64,000 nt of DNA from an uncultured Mucilaginibacter sp. (GCA_913775265.1 CAJYJH010000008.1:1-64000), one strand, 5' to 3'. Counted from the stretch's first letter, positions 36,620-44,214 are shown. Notes: generated by a model not told the origin, from the letters alone. Program-made: numbers and translations.

Positions 36620-37003
36620 ATGCCTACTAATGACGAGTTGCCGGAAGCCGGCCGCAAAATTACCGTTACCGAAGCCGTAAGGTTAACTACCAACTGGAGA
36701 ACATACCTGGCCGAGTCGGAGTGTGATTTCCAAACTAAAGCATTTTTGATTCCAATTGAGTCCATCAAGAATTTATTAACTGCTAATCCTGATGCTGAGG
36801 GCGTGAGAGCTTATCTGGGTTTGAATGATGCTGATGATGCTATGAGTAGCAAATTAGTATTAGTGCCCGTTGTTGATGGAGAGGATGTTATCTTCTTGCC
36901 TGGCAGTAATGGTGATCCGGATGAAGAGGATGATAGTAATGTTTATGATCGAACCACTAATTGTCCGCCAAATTGTCCCTTACCAAACGAATTAAATTCG
37001 TAA
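36620..37003 (+). CDS. Small acidic protein S1 of the S-M cassette (full length)
   Basis: A 127-residue soluble protein with no signal peptide and no recognised domain. The N-terminal half (MPTNDELPEAGRKITVTEAV, then SIKNLLTANPDAEGVRAYLG) is helical. The C-terminal 53 residues, from Met75, carry KLVLVPVVDGEDVIFLPG, an acidic stretch NGDPDEEDDSNVYDR and a Cys/Pro tail TTNCPPNCPLPNELNS. This 53-residue part recurs in the next two S copies, with a strongly changed tail. The gene is followed after 79 bases by membrane gene M1, with a long stem-loop between them. The layout suggests a peptide or partner for M (inference). Confidence 0.75.
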   Translation: MPTNDELPEAGRKITVTEAVRLTTNWRTYLAESECDFQTKAFLIPIESIKNLLTANPDAEGVRAYLGLNDADDAMSSKLVLVPVVDGEDVIFLPGSNGDPDEEDDSNVYDRTTNCPPNCPLPNELNS

Positions 37004-37029
37004 ACTCTATCTGCCAAAAACACATATTT

Positions 37030-37082
37030 GACTTATCTTTCGCAATTGTTAATTCAAAACAAACAATTGCAAAAGGTAAGTC
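37030..37082 (+). promoter_or_regulatory. Stem-loop S1-M1, ending at the M1 start codon
   Basis: Arms 37030-37050 and 37062-37082 form a 21-bp stem with one G-T pair and one mismatch, and an 11-base loop. The stem ends exactly one base before the ATG at 37083. There is no T run. Four pairs differ by compensatory change from the homologous stem at 37978-38029. Confidence 0.8.
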
Positions 37083-37748
37083 ATGTCTCACTACTATAAC
37101 TTCATCATTGCTCCTGCGTCTACGTTGATTGCTTTGATAGTTGGATTAAGTCAGTATCAGTTGCTGAATAGGGGGTATCGTACTCTAGTTTTTTTTCTGG
37201 GCCTTTCCGTTGTTGCGTCTATTGTTGGGAGATTGTTTGCTTTTTTATTTCATAATAGCGTTATTGTCAATAATATTTACACACTTTTTGAATTTCCGGT
37301 TTTAGCCAGTTTTTTCTATTATCGATTGTCCTCATCATTGAAGATGAGAAGGATAATAATAATTATGATCATTGCTTTCTCTTTGATGTGCATTTCGTTA
37401 ATGGTAATTAGTTATGGGACAAATAGATTTGATGATTACTCAACCTCTACAGAATCATTGCTATTAATCTTCTTAAGTTTAGTATTGTCAAACAGTCAAA
37501 ATCAGTCTTTAGCTGTTTTTAAAAGATGGGGAAATGAGCCAGTCAATTGGTTTAATACAGGAATTCTTCTCTATTTTTCAGGCTCCTTATTTGTATTTCT
37601 ATTGATAAACAATTTCCTCTTTAACGAGTCGCTTTATTATATCGCGTGGAATGCTTATACTACTTTTTCAATCTGTATGAACGTTTTATTTACAATTGGT
37701 TTTTACAAAATAAAAAAAGAGCAAGAAGCTGTTGTTACTACCCAATAA
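37083..37748 (+). CDS. Membrane protein M1 of the S-M cassette
   Basis: A 221-residue integral membrane protein with about seven hydrophobic segments (roughly 8-26, 33-52, 60-79, 88-107, 117-133, 153-175, 182-205). Conserved features shared with M2 and M3 are IAPAS near the start, RLFAFLFHN, LFEFPVLA, RFDDY..S.ESLLLI between segments and PVNWFNTGILLYFSGSLF. The C-terminus is charged (KIKKEQEAVV). I do not recognise a named family. It is encoded right after a long stem-loop. A receptor, sensor or export role is inferred from the pairing with S and the two-component genes downstream. Confidence 0.8.
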   Translation: MSHYYNFIIAPASTLIALIVGLSQYQLLNRGYRTLVFFLGLSVVASIVGRLFAFLFHNSVIVNNIYTLFEFPVLASFFYYRLSSSLKMRRIIIIMIIAFSLMCISLMVISYGTNRFDDYSTSTESLLLIFLSLVLSNSQNQSLAVFKRWGNEPVNWFNTGILLYFSGSLFVFLLINNFLFNESLYYIAWNAYTTFSICMNVLFTIGFYKIKKEQEAVVTTQ

Positions 37749-37790
37749 GTAATTACATTTTACTCAAGATACAACGACGCTGACGATGCC

Positions 37791-37952
37791 ATGAGTGGCA
37801 AGCTGGTGTTAGTGCCGGTTATTGATGGCGAGGATGTTATCTTTTTGCCTGGCAGCAACGGTGATCTGGATGAAGAGGATGATAGTAATGTTTATGACAG
37901 GGCTATGCCATGTCCACCATATTGTTCTTCACCAAACGAATTAAATTCTTAA
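37791..37952 (+). CDS. Truncated small protein S2 (53 aa)
   Basis: An intact 53-codon frame from ATG to TAA equals the last 53 residues of S1: KLVLVPVIDGEDVIFLPG, acidic NGDLDEEDDSNVYDR and the tail AMPCPPYCSSPNELNS. The N-terminal 74 residues of S1 are absent, replaced by 42 bases after the M1 stop. The frame and length are kept exactly despite many base changes, which argues against a dead fragment. It could be a translated peptide or a well-preserved relic. Confidence 0.5.
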   Translation: MSGKLVLVPVIDGEDVIFLPGSNGDLDEEDDSNVYDRAMPCPPYCSSPNELNS

Positions 37953-37977
37953 ACTTAACACGGTATAAACCGTATTT

Positions 37978-38029
37978 GACCTATCTTTCGAGATTATATT
38001 TTCTAACATATAATCTCGAAAGATAAGTT
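37978..38029 (+). promoter_or_regulatory. Stem-loop S2-M2, ending at the M2 start codon
   Basis: Arms 37978-37999 and 38008-38029 form a 22-bp stem with one terminal G-T pair and one mismatch, and an 8-base loop. It ends exactly one base before ATG 38030. It is homologous to the S1-M1 stem, with compensatory pair changes. Confidence 0.85.
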
Positions 38030-38692
38030 ATGTCCAACTACTACAATTATATAATTGCTCCAGCATCTACATTGATTCCGCTAACAATCGGAGTCATGCG
38101 TTATAAATTCTTGAATACAGGCTGTCGTATTTTGATTGCATTTTTAAGCCTTTCAGTTATAGCTAGTGTTTTAGCACGATTATTTGCTTATCTCTTTCAC
38201 AATAACATAATTATTAACAATCTATATACTCTATTTGAATTTCCGGTGCTTGCTGGCTTTTACCATTTTCATTTTTCGTCTTCAAAAATGAGGAAGGGAA
38301 TTCTGGTAATGGTATTTTTCTTTATTCTCTTATGTGTTTATACAATGATAATTTATTACGATGTAAACAGATTTGACGATTACCCAACTTCTGTAGAATC
38401 ATTGTTTTTAATCTTTTTAGGTTTAGTATTTGTAAAAAGTCGCAATAATTCCTTAAATGTATCAAATAGGTGGGATGAAGAGCCTGTTAATTGGTTTAAT
38501 ACGGGGATACTCTTGCAATTTTCAGGCTCTATATTCATCTTCTTACTGATGAATTATTTTTTATATGACCAGTCACATTTTTATATTGCTTGGAATGCAC
38601 TTGTTACCTTTTCAATTTGTATGAACGTCTTATTCTCAATTGGTTTTTACAAAATAAAAAAAGAGCAAGAAGCTGTTGTTGCCGCCCGATAA
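38030..38692 (+). CDS. Membrane protein M2 of the S-M cassette
   Basis: A 220-residue paralogue of M1 with the same segment layout: YYNYIIAPASTLIPLTIG at the start, RLFAYLFHNN, LFEFPVLAGF, RFDDYPTSVESLFLIFLG and PVNWFNTGILLQFSGSIF. The charged tail KIKKEQEAVVAAR is nearly that of M1. Divergence is greatest in the second and fourth segments and the loop around residues 82-95. It is preceded by the best-formed stem-loop of the array. Function unknown. Confidence 0.8.
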   Translation: MSNYYNYIIAPASTLIPLTIGVMRYKFLNTGCRILIAFLSLSVIASVLARLFAYLFHNNIIINNLYTLFEFPVLAGFYHFHFSSSKMRKGILVMVFFFILLCVYTMIIYYDVNRFDDYPTSVESLFLIFLGLVFVKSRNNSLNVSNRWDEEPVNWFNTGILLQFSGSIFIFLLMNYFLYDQSHFYIAWNALVTFSICMNVLFSIGFYKIKKEQEAVVAAR

Positions 38693-38734
38693 GTTATCAC
38701 AGTTTACTTAGGATTGAACAACGCTGATTATGCC

Positions 38735-38896
38735 ATGAGTGGCAAGCTGGTGTTAGTGCCTGTTGTTGATGGTGAGGACGTTATCTTCTTACCTGGCAGT
38801 AACGGTGATCCGGACGAAGAGGATCATAGCAATGTTTTTGATCGGTCGACCTTATCTACCGCATGTTGTTCTCTACTAAATAAGTTAAAATCTTAA
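38735..38896 (+). CDS. Truncated small protein S3 (53 aa)
   Basis: A 53-codon frame again: KLVLVPVVDGEDVIFLPG, NGDPDEEDHSNVFDR and a divergent tail STLSTACCSLLNKLKS. A TTG seven codons upstream (38714) keeps the frame with MNNADYA. The position of the tail and the total length match S1 and S2 although the tail sequence is largely replaced. Confidence 0.5.
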   Translation: MSGKLVLVPVVDGEDVIFLPGSNGDPDEEDHSNVFDRSTLSTACCSLLNKLKS

Positions 38897-38982
38897 TATA
38901 ATCTTCAAGGCTAGAAGGAAATTGAATCCGATTGATTTACCTTTCGTAATTGTCAAGTCAATCAAAAGCTCTAGCATAAGTT

Positions 38983-39636
38983 ATGCCTCATATTTATTCT
39001 AATTACATTGCTCCTGCTTCGGTTCTCATTCCATTAGTAATTGGTTTGGGCGTTTATAAGAAAGTGAATACTATTCATCGCTTTTTGCTGGCTATGCTAG
39101 GTTTTTCGGCGTTGTCCACTATTTTAGCAAGGGTTTTTGCGTACTTGTATCACAACAATTTAATTATTGTACAATCTTACACAGTAGGTGAGTTCTTGTT
39201 ACTTGCGGGTTTTTATTACTGCCAATTTCAATCGTTACTTATGAGGCGCGTGATAATAGCAATGGCAATCTTATTTAGCATATTGACAATTTATCTCATC
39301 ATTATTTTCATTGGTGTAATTCGTTTTGATGATTACGCTCCTTCGATAGAATCACTCCTAATTATTATCCTAAGTATCGCACTCTTCAATAAGAATAACG
39401 ACACTGCAGCAAAAATATATGCTTGGCATCAGGATCCTGTAAACTGGTTTAACGCAGGCATCCTCTTGTATTTTTCGGGCTCTTTATTTATTTTTCTGTT
39501 ATCTAATTATATAGTAGATCCAAAAACTCTCATATATATAATTATATGGAATGTACAAGCTACTTTTTTACTTTTACTGAGTTTATCTTTTTCGTTAGGC
39601 TTTTACAAATTAAGAAAGAGAATAACAGTGTTATAG
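38983..39636 (+). CDS. Membrane protein M3 of the S-M cassette
   Basis: A 217-residue, more distant paralogue: SNYIAPASVLIPLVIGLG at the start, ARVFAYLYHNN, GEFLLLAGFYYCQF, RFDDYAPSIESLLIIILS and PVNWFNAGILLYFSGSLF. The C-terminus is shorter and lacks the KEQEAVV tail of M1 and M2. The stem-loop region before it (38934-38982) keeps a left-arm-like TTACCTTTCGTAATTGTC but the complementary right arm is lost. Confidence 0.8.
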   Translation: MPHIYSNYIAPASVLIPLVIGLGVYKKVNTIHRFLLAMLGFSALSTILARVFAYLYHNNLIIVQSYTVGEFLLLAGFYYCQFQSLLMRRVIIAMAILFSILTIYLIIIFIGVIRFDDYAPSIESLLIIILSIALFNKNNDTAAKIYAWHQDPVNWFNAGILLYFSGSLFIFLLSNYIVDPKTLIYIIIWNVQATFLLLLSLSFSLGFYKLRKRITVL

Positions 39637-39689
39637 ATGCTTAAGGGCATATTAATTCGAGCATCTCATAGTAGGAGATAGATGCTTTA

Positions 39690-39775
39690 GCTAACAATAG
39701 GCCGAAGATGCTATGAGTGGCAAGTTGGTGTTAGTGTCTGTTATTATTTTTTACCTGGCAATATTAAAAAGCTTT
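39690..39775 (+). pseudogene. Degraded fourth S copy
   Basis: GAAGATGCTATGAGTGGCAA and GTTGGTGTTAGTGTCTGTTA match the S core start, then about 18 bases coding for the DGEDVI part are missing and the frame is lost at TTTTTTACCTGGCAA. No M gene follows. The remaining 39637-39950 region shows no other gene. Confidence 0.7.
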
Positions 39776-39950
39776 ATTTCGCAGTATACCATACTTAGCA
39801 GAAAGTCAAAATTGTTTGGTTAAATAAACAGTCCCTGTAGAAACTTAAGTTACTGCTTGCTTCGGTGTAAATTTATAAAGCCTAATTATAGATAATAGCT
39901 TATTTTGCAGCGTTAAACATGCTTTTTACCGCAGGTTTGCTCAAAATAAA

Positions 39951-40760
39951 ATGGATAACAACCTTATACTTTTACTGGCTTTAGGTACGGCTGGTATGCT
40001 CTTATTATTTTGCTCGGTTATACTGTTGCAAATCCGCAGCCAAAACCGGATGCTCAAAATGCGTGAGCAGGCGCAGGAAGCTGCACTGCAGCACCAAAAA
40101 GATTTATTAACCGCGGCAGTAATCACCCAGGAAAATGAACGCCGCCGCATAGGGCAGGACTTGCACGACGATATTGGTGCGGCACTATCGGGTCTGCGCT
40201 TATCGCTCGAACTATATACACCTCCCGACAATGCCAACGAAGTTTACCAGGCTTTTAAAGGCCGCTGCCGCGAACAGATAGACAGCATTATCAAAGAGGT
40301 GCGTCACATTAGTCATCACCTGTCGCCGGCTTTGCTGAGTTTATACGGCCTCGAGGCTGCTTTAAACAAACAGCTGCAATATATTAATGACAGTTCGGGC
40401 TTGAGTGCCGTACTTAATAACGAAGTACCTGATGTGGTTAGCCAGCTTAATTTGGAAACTGCCACAGCCCTGTATCGTGTGTTAGAAGAGTTACTGAACA
40501 ATACCATTAAACATGCTGCGGCAACCGAGATCGCTATCAACATATCGGCGCCGCAAAACCAACTGCTCATTGCTTATCACGACAATGGCAAAGGTTTGCC
40601 GGCTGATAGTGCAGCTTTTATTAATGGTATTGGTATGCGTAACATCGAGAGTCGCTTGTCGCTGATTGGTGCACAATACCAGTTAGGTGCGGCAGGTAAA
40701 AAGGGATTTGAAATTAATATGCAGTATCCACTTTCCAAAACCGAGCCGGCCCATGCCTGA
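39951..40760 (+). CDS. Sensor histidine kinase (HisKA_3/NarL-partner type)
   Basis: A 269-residue kinase. One transmembrane helix (about 4-27) is followed by a coiled coil and the HisKA_3 dimerisation/phosphoacceptor segment ENERRRIGQDLHDDIGAALS, with His72. The HATPase_c domain has the N box LEELLNNTIKHA and the G boxes YHDNGKGL and INGIGMRNIESR. There is no extracellular sensor domain, so input must come from a partner or the membrane segment. The stop codon overlaps the response regulator gene by 8 bases. The S-M array lies directly upstream. Confidence 0.92.
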   Translation: MDNNLILLLALGTAGMLLLFCSVILLQIRSQNRMLKMREQAQEAALQHQKDLLTAAVITQENERRRIGQDLHDDIGAALSGLRLSLELYTPPDNANEVYQAFKGRCREQIDSIIKEVRHISHHLSPALLSLYGLEAALNKQLQYINDSSGLSAVLNNEVPDVVSQLNLETATALYRVLEELLNNTIKHAAATEIAINISAPQNQLLIAYHDNGKGLPADSAAFINGIGMRNIESRLSLIGAQYQLGAAGKKGFEINMQYPLSKTEPAHA

Positions 40761-41424
40761 TATACGCCTGGCCCTGGTTGATGACCAGCGGCTATTTAGT
40801 GAAACCCTGAAGCTTTTGCTGCAAACCGTGCCCGAGTTTGAGGTATTATTTACCGGCGATAGTGCTGCCAGTTTTTTACAGCAGTTTGAAGCCGCCAACA
40901 TTAAACCGCAGATAGCCCTGCTGGACATAGATATGCCCGGCATGAACGGGATTGAACTGAACCGTTTGCTGCAAAAGCAACACCCGGAACTTAAAGTAAT
41001 TATGCTTTCGGTACACCTGGAAGAAGAGTTGATTACCCGGGTAATTGATGACGGCGCTGCTGCTTACCTTACCAAAAACTGTAATAAAGAAGAACTGGTG
41101 AGTACTATTTTAGCAGTAAAAAAGGAAGGGTTTTATATTAACCAATTAACGCTGCAGGCCCTCACGCGGGCTGCAAAGTCAAAGGGTAAATCAAAACCTG
41201 CTAAAACATCAGATACACTGCCTTCCGGCCTTACCCGTCGCGAAAAAGAGGTTTTGCTGCTTACCTGCGAAGAGTTAACTACGACCGAAATAGCCGACAA
41301 GCTGTTTTTGAGTGCACGCACGGTAGAAGGTCACCGCATGAATTTGCTGGCCAAAACTGGATGTAAAAACAACGCCGGCTTAGTCATTTTTGCCATCCGT
41401 CACCGGTTGTTCGAGGTAACCTGA
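40753..41424 (+). CDS. LuxR/NarL-type response regulator
   Basis: A 223-residue response regulator. The receiver domain has acidic pocket VDDQ (Asp10-Asp11), phosphoacceptor Asp58 in LLDIDMPGMNG and the later Lys in AYLTKN. A linker rich in Lys/Ser leads to a LuxR helix-turn-helix: LTRREKEVLLLTCEELTTTE, IADKLFLSARTVEGHRM. The ATG at 40753 is chosen because the receiver begins there; an upstream in-frame start (40687) would add residues inside the kinase gene. It is translationally coupled to the kinase. Confidence 0.93.
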   Translation: MPDIRLALVDDQRLFSETLKLLLQTVPEFEVLFTGDSAASFLQQFEAANIKPQIALLDIDMPGMNGIELNRLLQKQHPELKVIMLSVHLEEELITRVIDDGAAAYLTKNCNKEELVSTILAVKKEGFYINQLTLQALTRAAKSKGKSKPAKTSDTLPSGLTRREKEVLLLTCEELTTTEIADKLFLSARTVEGHRMNLLAKTGCKNNAGLVIFAIRHRLFEVT

Positions 41425-41438
41425 TACAGCAAGATTTC

Positions 41439-41600
41439 TTAGTGTTCCGGCTGCCTGTTGGCATTGTCGCCTTTTTTCATGCCTGATGCCATGCCCGATT
41501 CGGTACCTTTCAAATTAAACACCTTTTTGCGGTTGCGTGCTTTGGTGTTATCATCGGCGGTAACTACCTTGCTGCTTTCGGTTTTCTTGGGTGGTTTCAT
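41439..41600 (-). CDS. Small basic protein (53 aa)
   Basis: A 53-residue frame, MKPPKKTESSKVVTADDNTK then ARNRKKVFNLKGTESGMASG and a hydrophilic end. It is lysine-rich without a hydrophobic core, probably disordered. It lies between convergent-divergent genes where the opposite-strand frame is proline/valine-rich and unlikely. No family recognised. Confidence 0.45.
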   Translation of the reverse strand: MKPPKKTESSKVVTADDNTKARNRKKVFNLKGTESGMASGMKKGDNANRQPEH

Positions 41601-41754
41601 AACGGCTGTTTTTTTAAAAGAATTATATTTATCAACATCCCCTTAAAATAACAACTCGCGCATGAGCAGCCTGTTTTAAATTTAAAATCTTATTCAGTCA
41701 GCCGGGCGCTAATGACGTGTAATTTATCACACCCAAAAAATATATAAAATAATG

Positions 41755-42867
41755 TTAACTGATTTTGATGTTAAACTGATCCGTCAACGCTGTATTGTCG
41801 TAAAGTTCGCTGTTGGTTTGCATGGTGTAATATTCGCCGTACAAGTTTAGGCTATTTTGCTCTTTGCTTAACTTGATTTTTAGAAAGCCATGCCTGTCAT
41901 CGCAATAGTTCTCGAGCGTTACTTTGTCGAATCGGTCGTCGGCCGATGTGAAACGCTCATCTCCGGGCTTGGCCACGGCATGTAGCTCATCATAGCCACC
42001 TGCACCGGCCACTACAAATGTAATGGGTTTGCCATCTGGGTACTCTTTTTTAAACCGCTGATAATTGTGTACGTGCCCGCTGAAAACAATATCAGGCCGC
42101 ACGCCGGTCTCATCAAAAGCCTGCTCCAAAAAATCAATCATATACAAACTCGACCCGTGATTATTATCAGCCGAAAAAGGCGCATGGTGTACGCAAACAA
42201 TAATTGCCTTGTCCAGCCTTAATGATTGTGCATACTTTAATTCGGCCAAAAACCATTCGCGTTGTTCGGGCGTAATACGGCCAAACTTTACCACGTTACC
42301 GTACAGGCCAATAATGGTTGCCAATGGTGTTTCGAGCGTCCAGTAAATATTTGGTTGCGTGATGCTTTGGCGCATACTGCTGTGGTTGAATGGTATAGCG
42401 CGGTCCTGCGTATCACAAAACACGGCTCTAAATGCATCCAAACTTTGATAAGGTTTTGCGGCGTTAGGGTTTATATCACTGTCGTGGTTGCCTGCTATGG
42501 CAAATATTGGCCCCGGATACTGGCTGTACGGGCCAAAAAATTGCTCATCGTAATTACCGGCCTCTCCGTAACTGTACACAATATCGCCTAAGTGATACAA
42601 AAACTGTGGCTCGTTTTCGTTATCCGGTGCCGATTGATACTGCTTAATCATAGCGCCGCATACCATGCGTTGAAAGTCGGGTTGCCGGATGCTGCCTGTA
42701 TCGCCCACCATATGAAAAACCATTTGCTCTCGGTTTAAGCTAAGATATTTATCCGCCGATAAACGGTAAGGGTAGGCACCTGATGGTTCGGGCAAAGGTT
42801 TAAACTTATGCTGGTCGTCGGGTACGTTTAACTTTATAACGGGTTTATTCTGTTGGTGAGTATCCAT
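41755..42867 (-). CDS. Metallophosphoesterase (purple acid phosphatase-like)
   Basis: A 370-residue calcineurin-fold phosphoesterase. Metal motifs in order are MVGDTGS, LGDIVYSYGE, AGNHDSD, VCVHHAPF and FSGHVHNYQRF, the set of purple acid phosphatase and related phosphodiesterases. There is no signal peptide, so it is cytoplasmic. The start at 42867 is preferred to one four codons earlier because a -7 box lies at 42881-42888. Substrate unknown. Confidence 0.88.
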   Translation of the reverse strand: MDTHQQNKPVIKLNVPDDQHKFKPLPEPSGAYPYRLSADKYLSLNREQMVFHMVGDTGSIRQPDFQRMVCGAMIKQYQSAPDNENEPQFLYHLGDIVYSYGEAGNYDEQFFGPYSQYPGPIFAIAGNHDSDINPNAAKPYQSLDAFRAVFCDTQDRAIPFNHSSMRQSITQPNIYWTLETPLATIIGLYGNVVKFGRITPEQREWFLAELKYAQSLRLDKAIIVCVHHAPFSADNNHGSSLYMIDFLEQAFDETGVRPDIVFSGHVHNYQRFKKEYPDGKPITFVVAGAGGYDELHAVAKPGDERFTSADDRFDKVTLENYCDDRHGFLKIKLSKEQNSLNLYGEYYTMQTNSELYDNTALTDQFNIKIS

Positions 42868-42880
42868 AAGCTTTATCATG

Positions 42881-42888
42881 CAAAGCTA
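42881..42888 (-). promoter_or_regulatory. -7 promoter box of the metallophosphoesterase gene
   Basis: TAGCTTTG on the minus strand matches TAnnTTTG, about 14 bases before the chosen ATG. Confidence 0.45.
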
Positions 42889-43046
42889 AGTAAAGCCCCG
42901 TAAAGCGAAAGTTAATTTTAAAGTGACATTGAATGAAGAATCAACATCTTTTCAAATCGTTTAGGTTAATACTAAACAAATAACTGTGTATATCAAAATT
43001 ATTATTGGAACAGTTGTTGATTAGTTTAAACAAATTTTAAGCTGCC

Positions 43047-43433
43047 ATGAAAGGAGAACAGGTGAAAAAAGTTGCCCGCGTGTTGCTGGGAGCCAATTTA
43101 ATTGTAGCAGGTGTAGGCCATTTAAGTTTTGCCCGTAAAGGTTTTCAGGCACAGGTGCCCAACTGGATACCATTAGAGAAAGACGACACGGTTGTATATT
43201 CCGGGTACGCCGAAATTGCCTTGGGTGCTGCTATTATATTAACGCCTAAAAAGCATCGCGAAACTTTAGGTAAGGTGGCAGCTACATTTTTTGCCGCCGT
43301 GTTTCCGGGGAATTTGGCGCAATATCAGCATCACCGTAGCGCCTTAGGTTTAGACACCGACCGCAAGCGTTTTGTACGTTTGTTTTTTCAGCCGGCCTTA
43401 ATTTACTGGGCACTTGCCAGTACCAAAGAATAA
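43047..43433 (+). CDS. DoxX-like small membrane protein
   Basis: A 128-residue membrane protein with four hydrophobic segments (about 9-27, 48-64, 75-92, 108-124). The opening VARVLLGANLIVAGVGHLSF and SGYAEIALGAAIILTPKKHR match the DoxX/DUF-type four-helix fold, in which the first helix carries G-x-x-H. These proteins are linked to thiol or quinone metabolism in a few bacteria; no role is proven here. It is monocistronic. Confidence 0.7.
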   Translation: MKGEQVKKVARVLLGANLIVAGVGHLSFARKGFQAQVPNWIPLEKDDTVVYSGYAEIALGAAIILTPKKHRETLGKVAATFFAAVFPGNLAQYQHHRSALGLDTDRKRFVRLFFQPALIYWALASTKE

Positions 43434-43522
43434 GGGCCAATATTAAAAAGCTTGATGACATAGTAAAACTATAGCTCTGACATCAATAAGCTTCATAAGA
43501 TGTTTAATTGTGCGGTTATTTT

Positions 43523-43530
43523 TATGTTTG
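43523..43530 (+). promoter_or_regulatory. -7 promoter box of the SGNH hydrolase gene
   Basis: TATGTTTG matches TAnnTTTG, 24 bases before the ATG at 43555; TTTA at 43502-43505 could serve as the -33 element at 17 bases spacing. Confidence 0.5.
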
Positions 43531-43554
43531 CAACTTAATAACCGACAATTAAAT

Positions 43555-44214
43555 ATGAGAAAGCTTATTTTAACCTGTTATGCATTTGTACTATTTGTTG
43601 GTATGGGAAGTGCTCAAGTTCAGCACCGCTTTGCAGATGACGTAGCGACTATTAAAAGTTACGACAAAATTTACGAAACGCAGCCAAATTCCATTCTATT
43701 CGTAGGTAGTTCGTCTATCCGCAAATGGACCCACTTGCAGGAAGCTTTCGGTGCTTATCAGGTACTCAACCGTGGTATTGGCGGCGCTGTAATAGATGAT
43801 ATTACTTTTTTTGCCAACGACTTGATTTTTGCTTATCAGCCCCGGCAAATTGTACTATATGTGGGCGAAAACGATTTGCCTAATGCCAGCGAAAAAGCTG
43901 ATACCATTTTGCAAAAAACCGTTACCTTGTTTAAAGCTATCAGAGGCAAATTACCCAATGTGCCTATCGTATACATCTCCATGAAGCCCAGTCCCTCAAG
44001 AGACGAGTACCAGCAAAAATGTGCTCAGGTTAATACCCTAATTCGTAACTTTTTGGCAAGCCAGCCAAACACAAGCTTTGTTGATGTGTTTACACCAATG
44101 CTTAAAAACGGTAAATCGAGGCCCGATTTGTTTGTGGGTGATCGTCTGCACATGAAAGCCGAAGGTTATGCCATTTGGGAAAAAGCTGTAAAGCCCTACT
44201 TGAAAAAAAAATAA
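43555..44214 (+). CDS. Exported SGNH/GDSL hydrolase
   Basis: A 219-residue secreted esterase-like protein. The signal peptide is MRKLILTCYAFVLFVGMGSA. SGNH blocks: Ser in FVGSSSIRKW, Gly in LNRGIGGAVIDD, Asn in YVGENDLPNA, and the catalytic Asp-x-x-His in GDRLHMKAEGY. The set is complete. Substrates of this group include acetylated glycans and lipids. An upstream start at 43510 lies before the promoter box and is rejected. Confidence 0.88.
   Translation: MRKLILTCYAFVLFVGMGSAQVQHRFADDVATIKSYDKIYETQPNSILFVGSSSIRKWTHLQEAFGAYQVLNRGIGGAVIDDITFFANDLIFAYQPRQIVLYVGENDLPNASEKADTILQKTVTLFKAIRGKLPNVPIVYISMKPSPSRDEYQQKCAQVNTLIRNFLASQPNTSFVDVFTPMLKNGKSRPDLFVGDRLHMKAEGYAIWEKAVKPYLKKK

Larger units (their letters stand above)
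36835..39775 (+). repeat. Tandem array of S-M cassettes, period about 945-980 bases
   Basis: The conserved ATGAGT(A/G)GCAA of the S core recurs at 36842, 37791, 38735 and 39713, giving periods of 949, 944 and 978 bases. Each of the first three S cores is followed by an intact M gene. Copies 2 and 3 begin at the same point just after the preceding M stop (TAAGT-AT--ACA-TTTACT), so the duplicated unit ran from the S core through the end of M. Identity is highest in the S core and the PVNWFNTG part of M. Confidence 0.85.

Noticed and set aside
36620..39636. S-M cassettes as a RiPP biosynthesis or bacteriocin-immunity locus
   Set aside because: No modification enzyme, protease or ABC exporter is present, and the S proteins have no leader motif of a known class. 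Kept only as a remote possibility.
41458..41646. A 62-codon plus-strand frame after the response regulator
   Set aside because: Met/Pro/Leu-rich reading antisense to a better small basic frame at 41439-41600.
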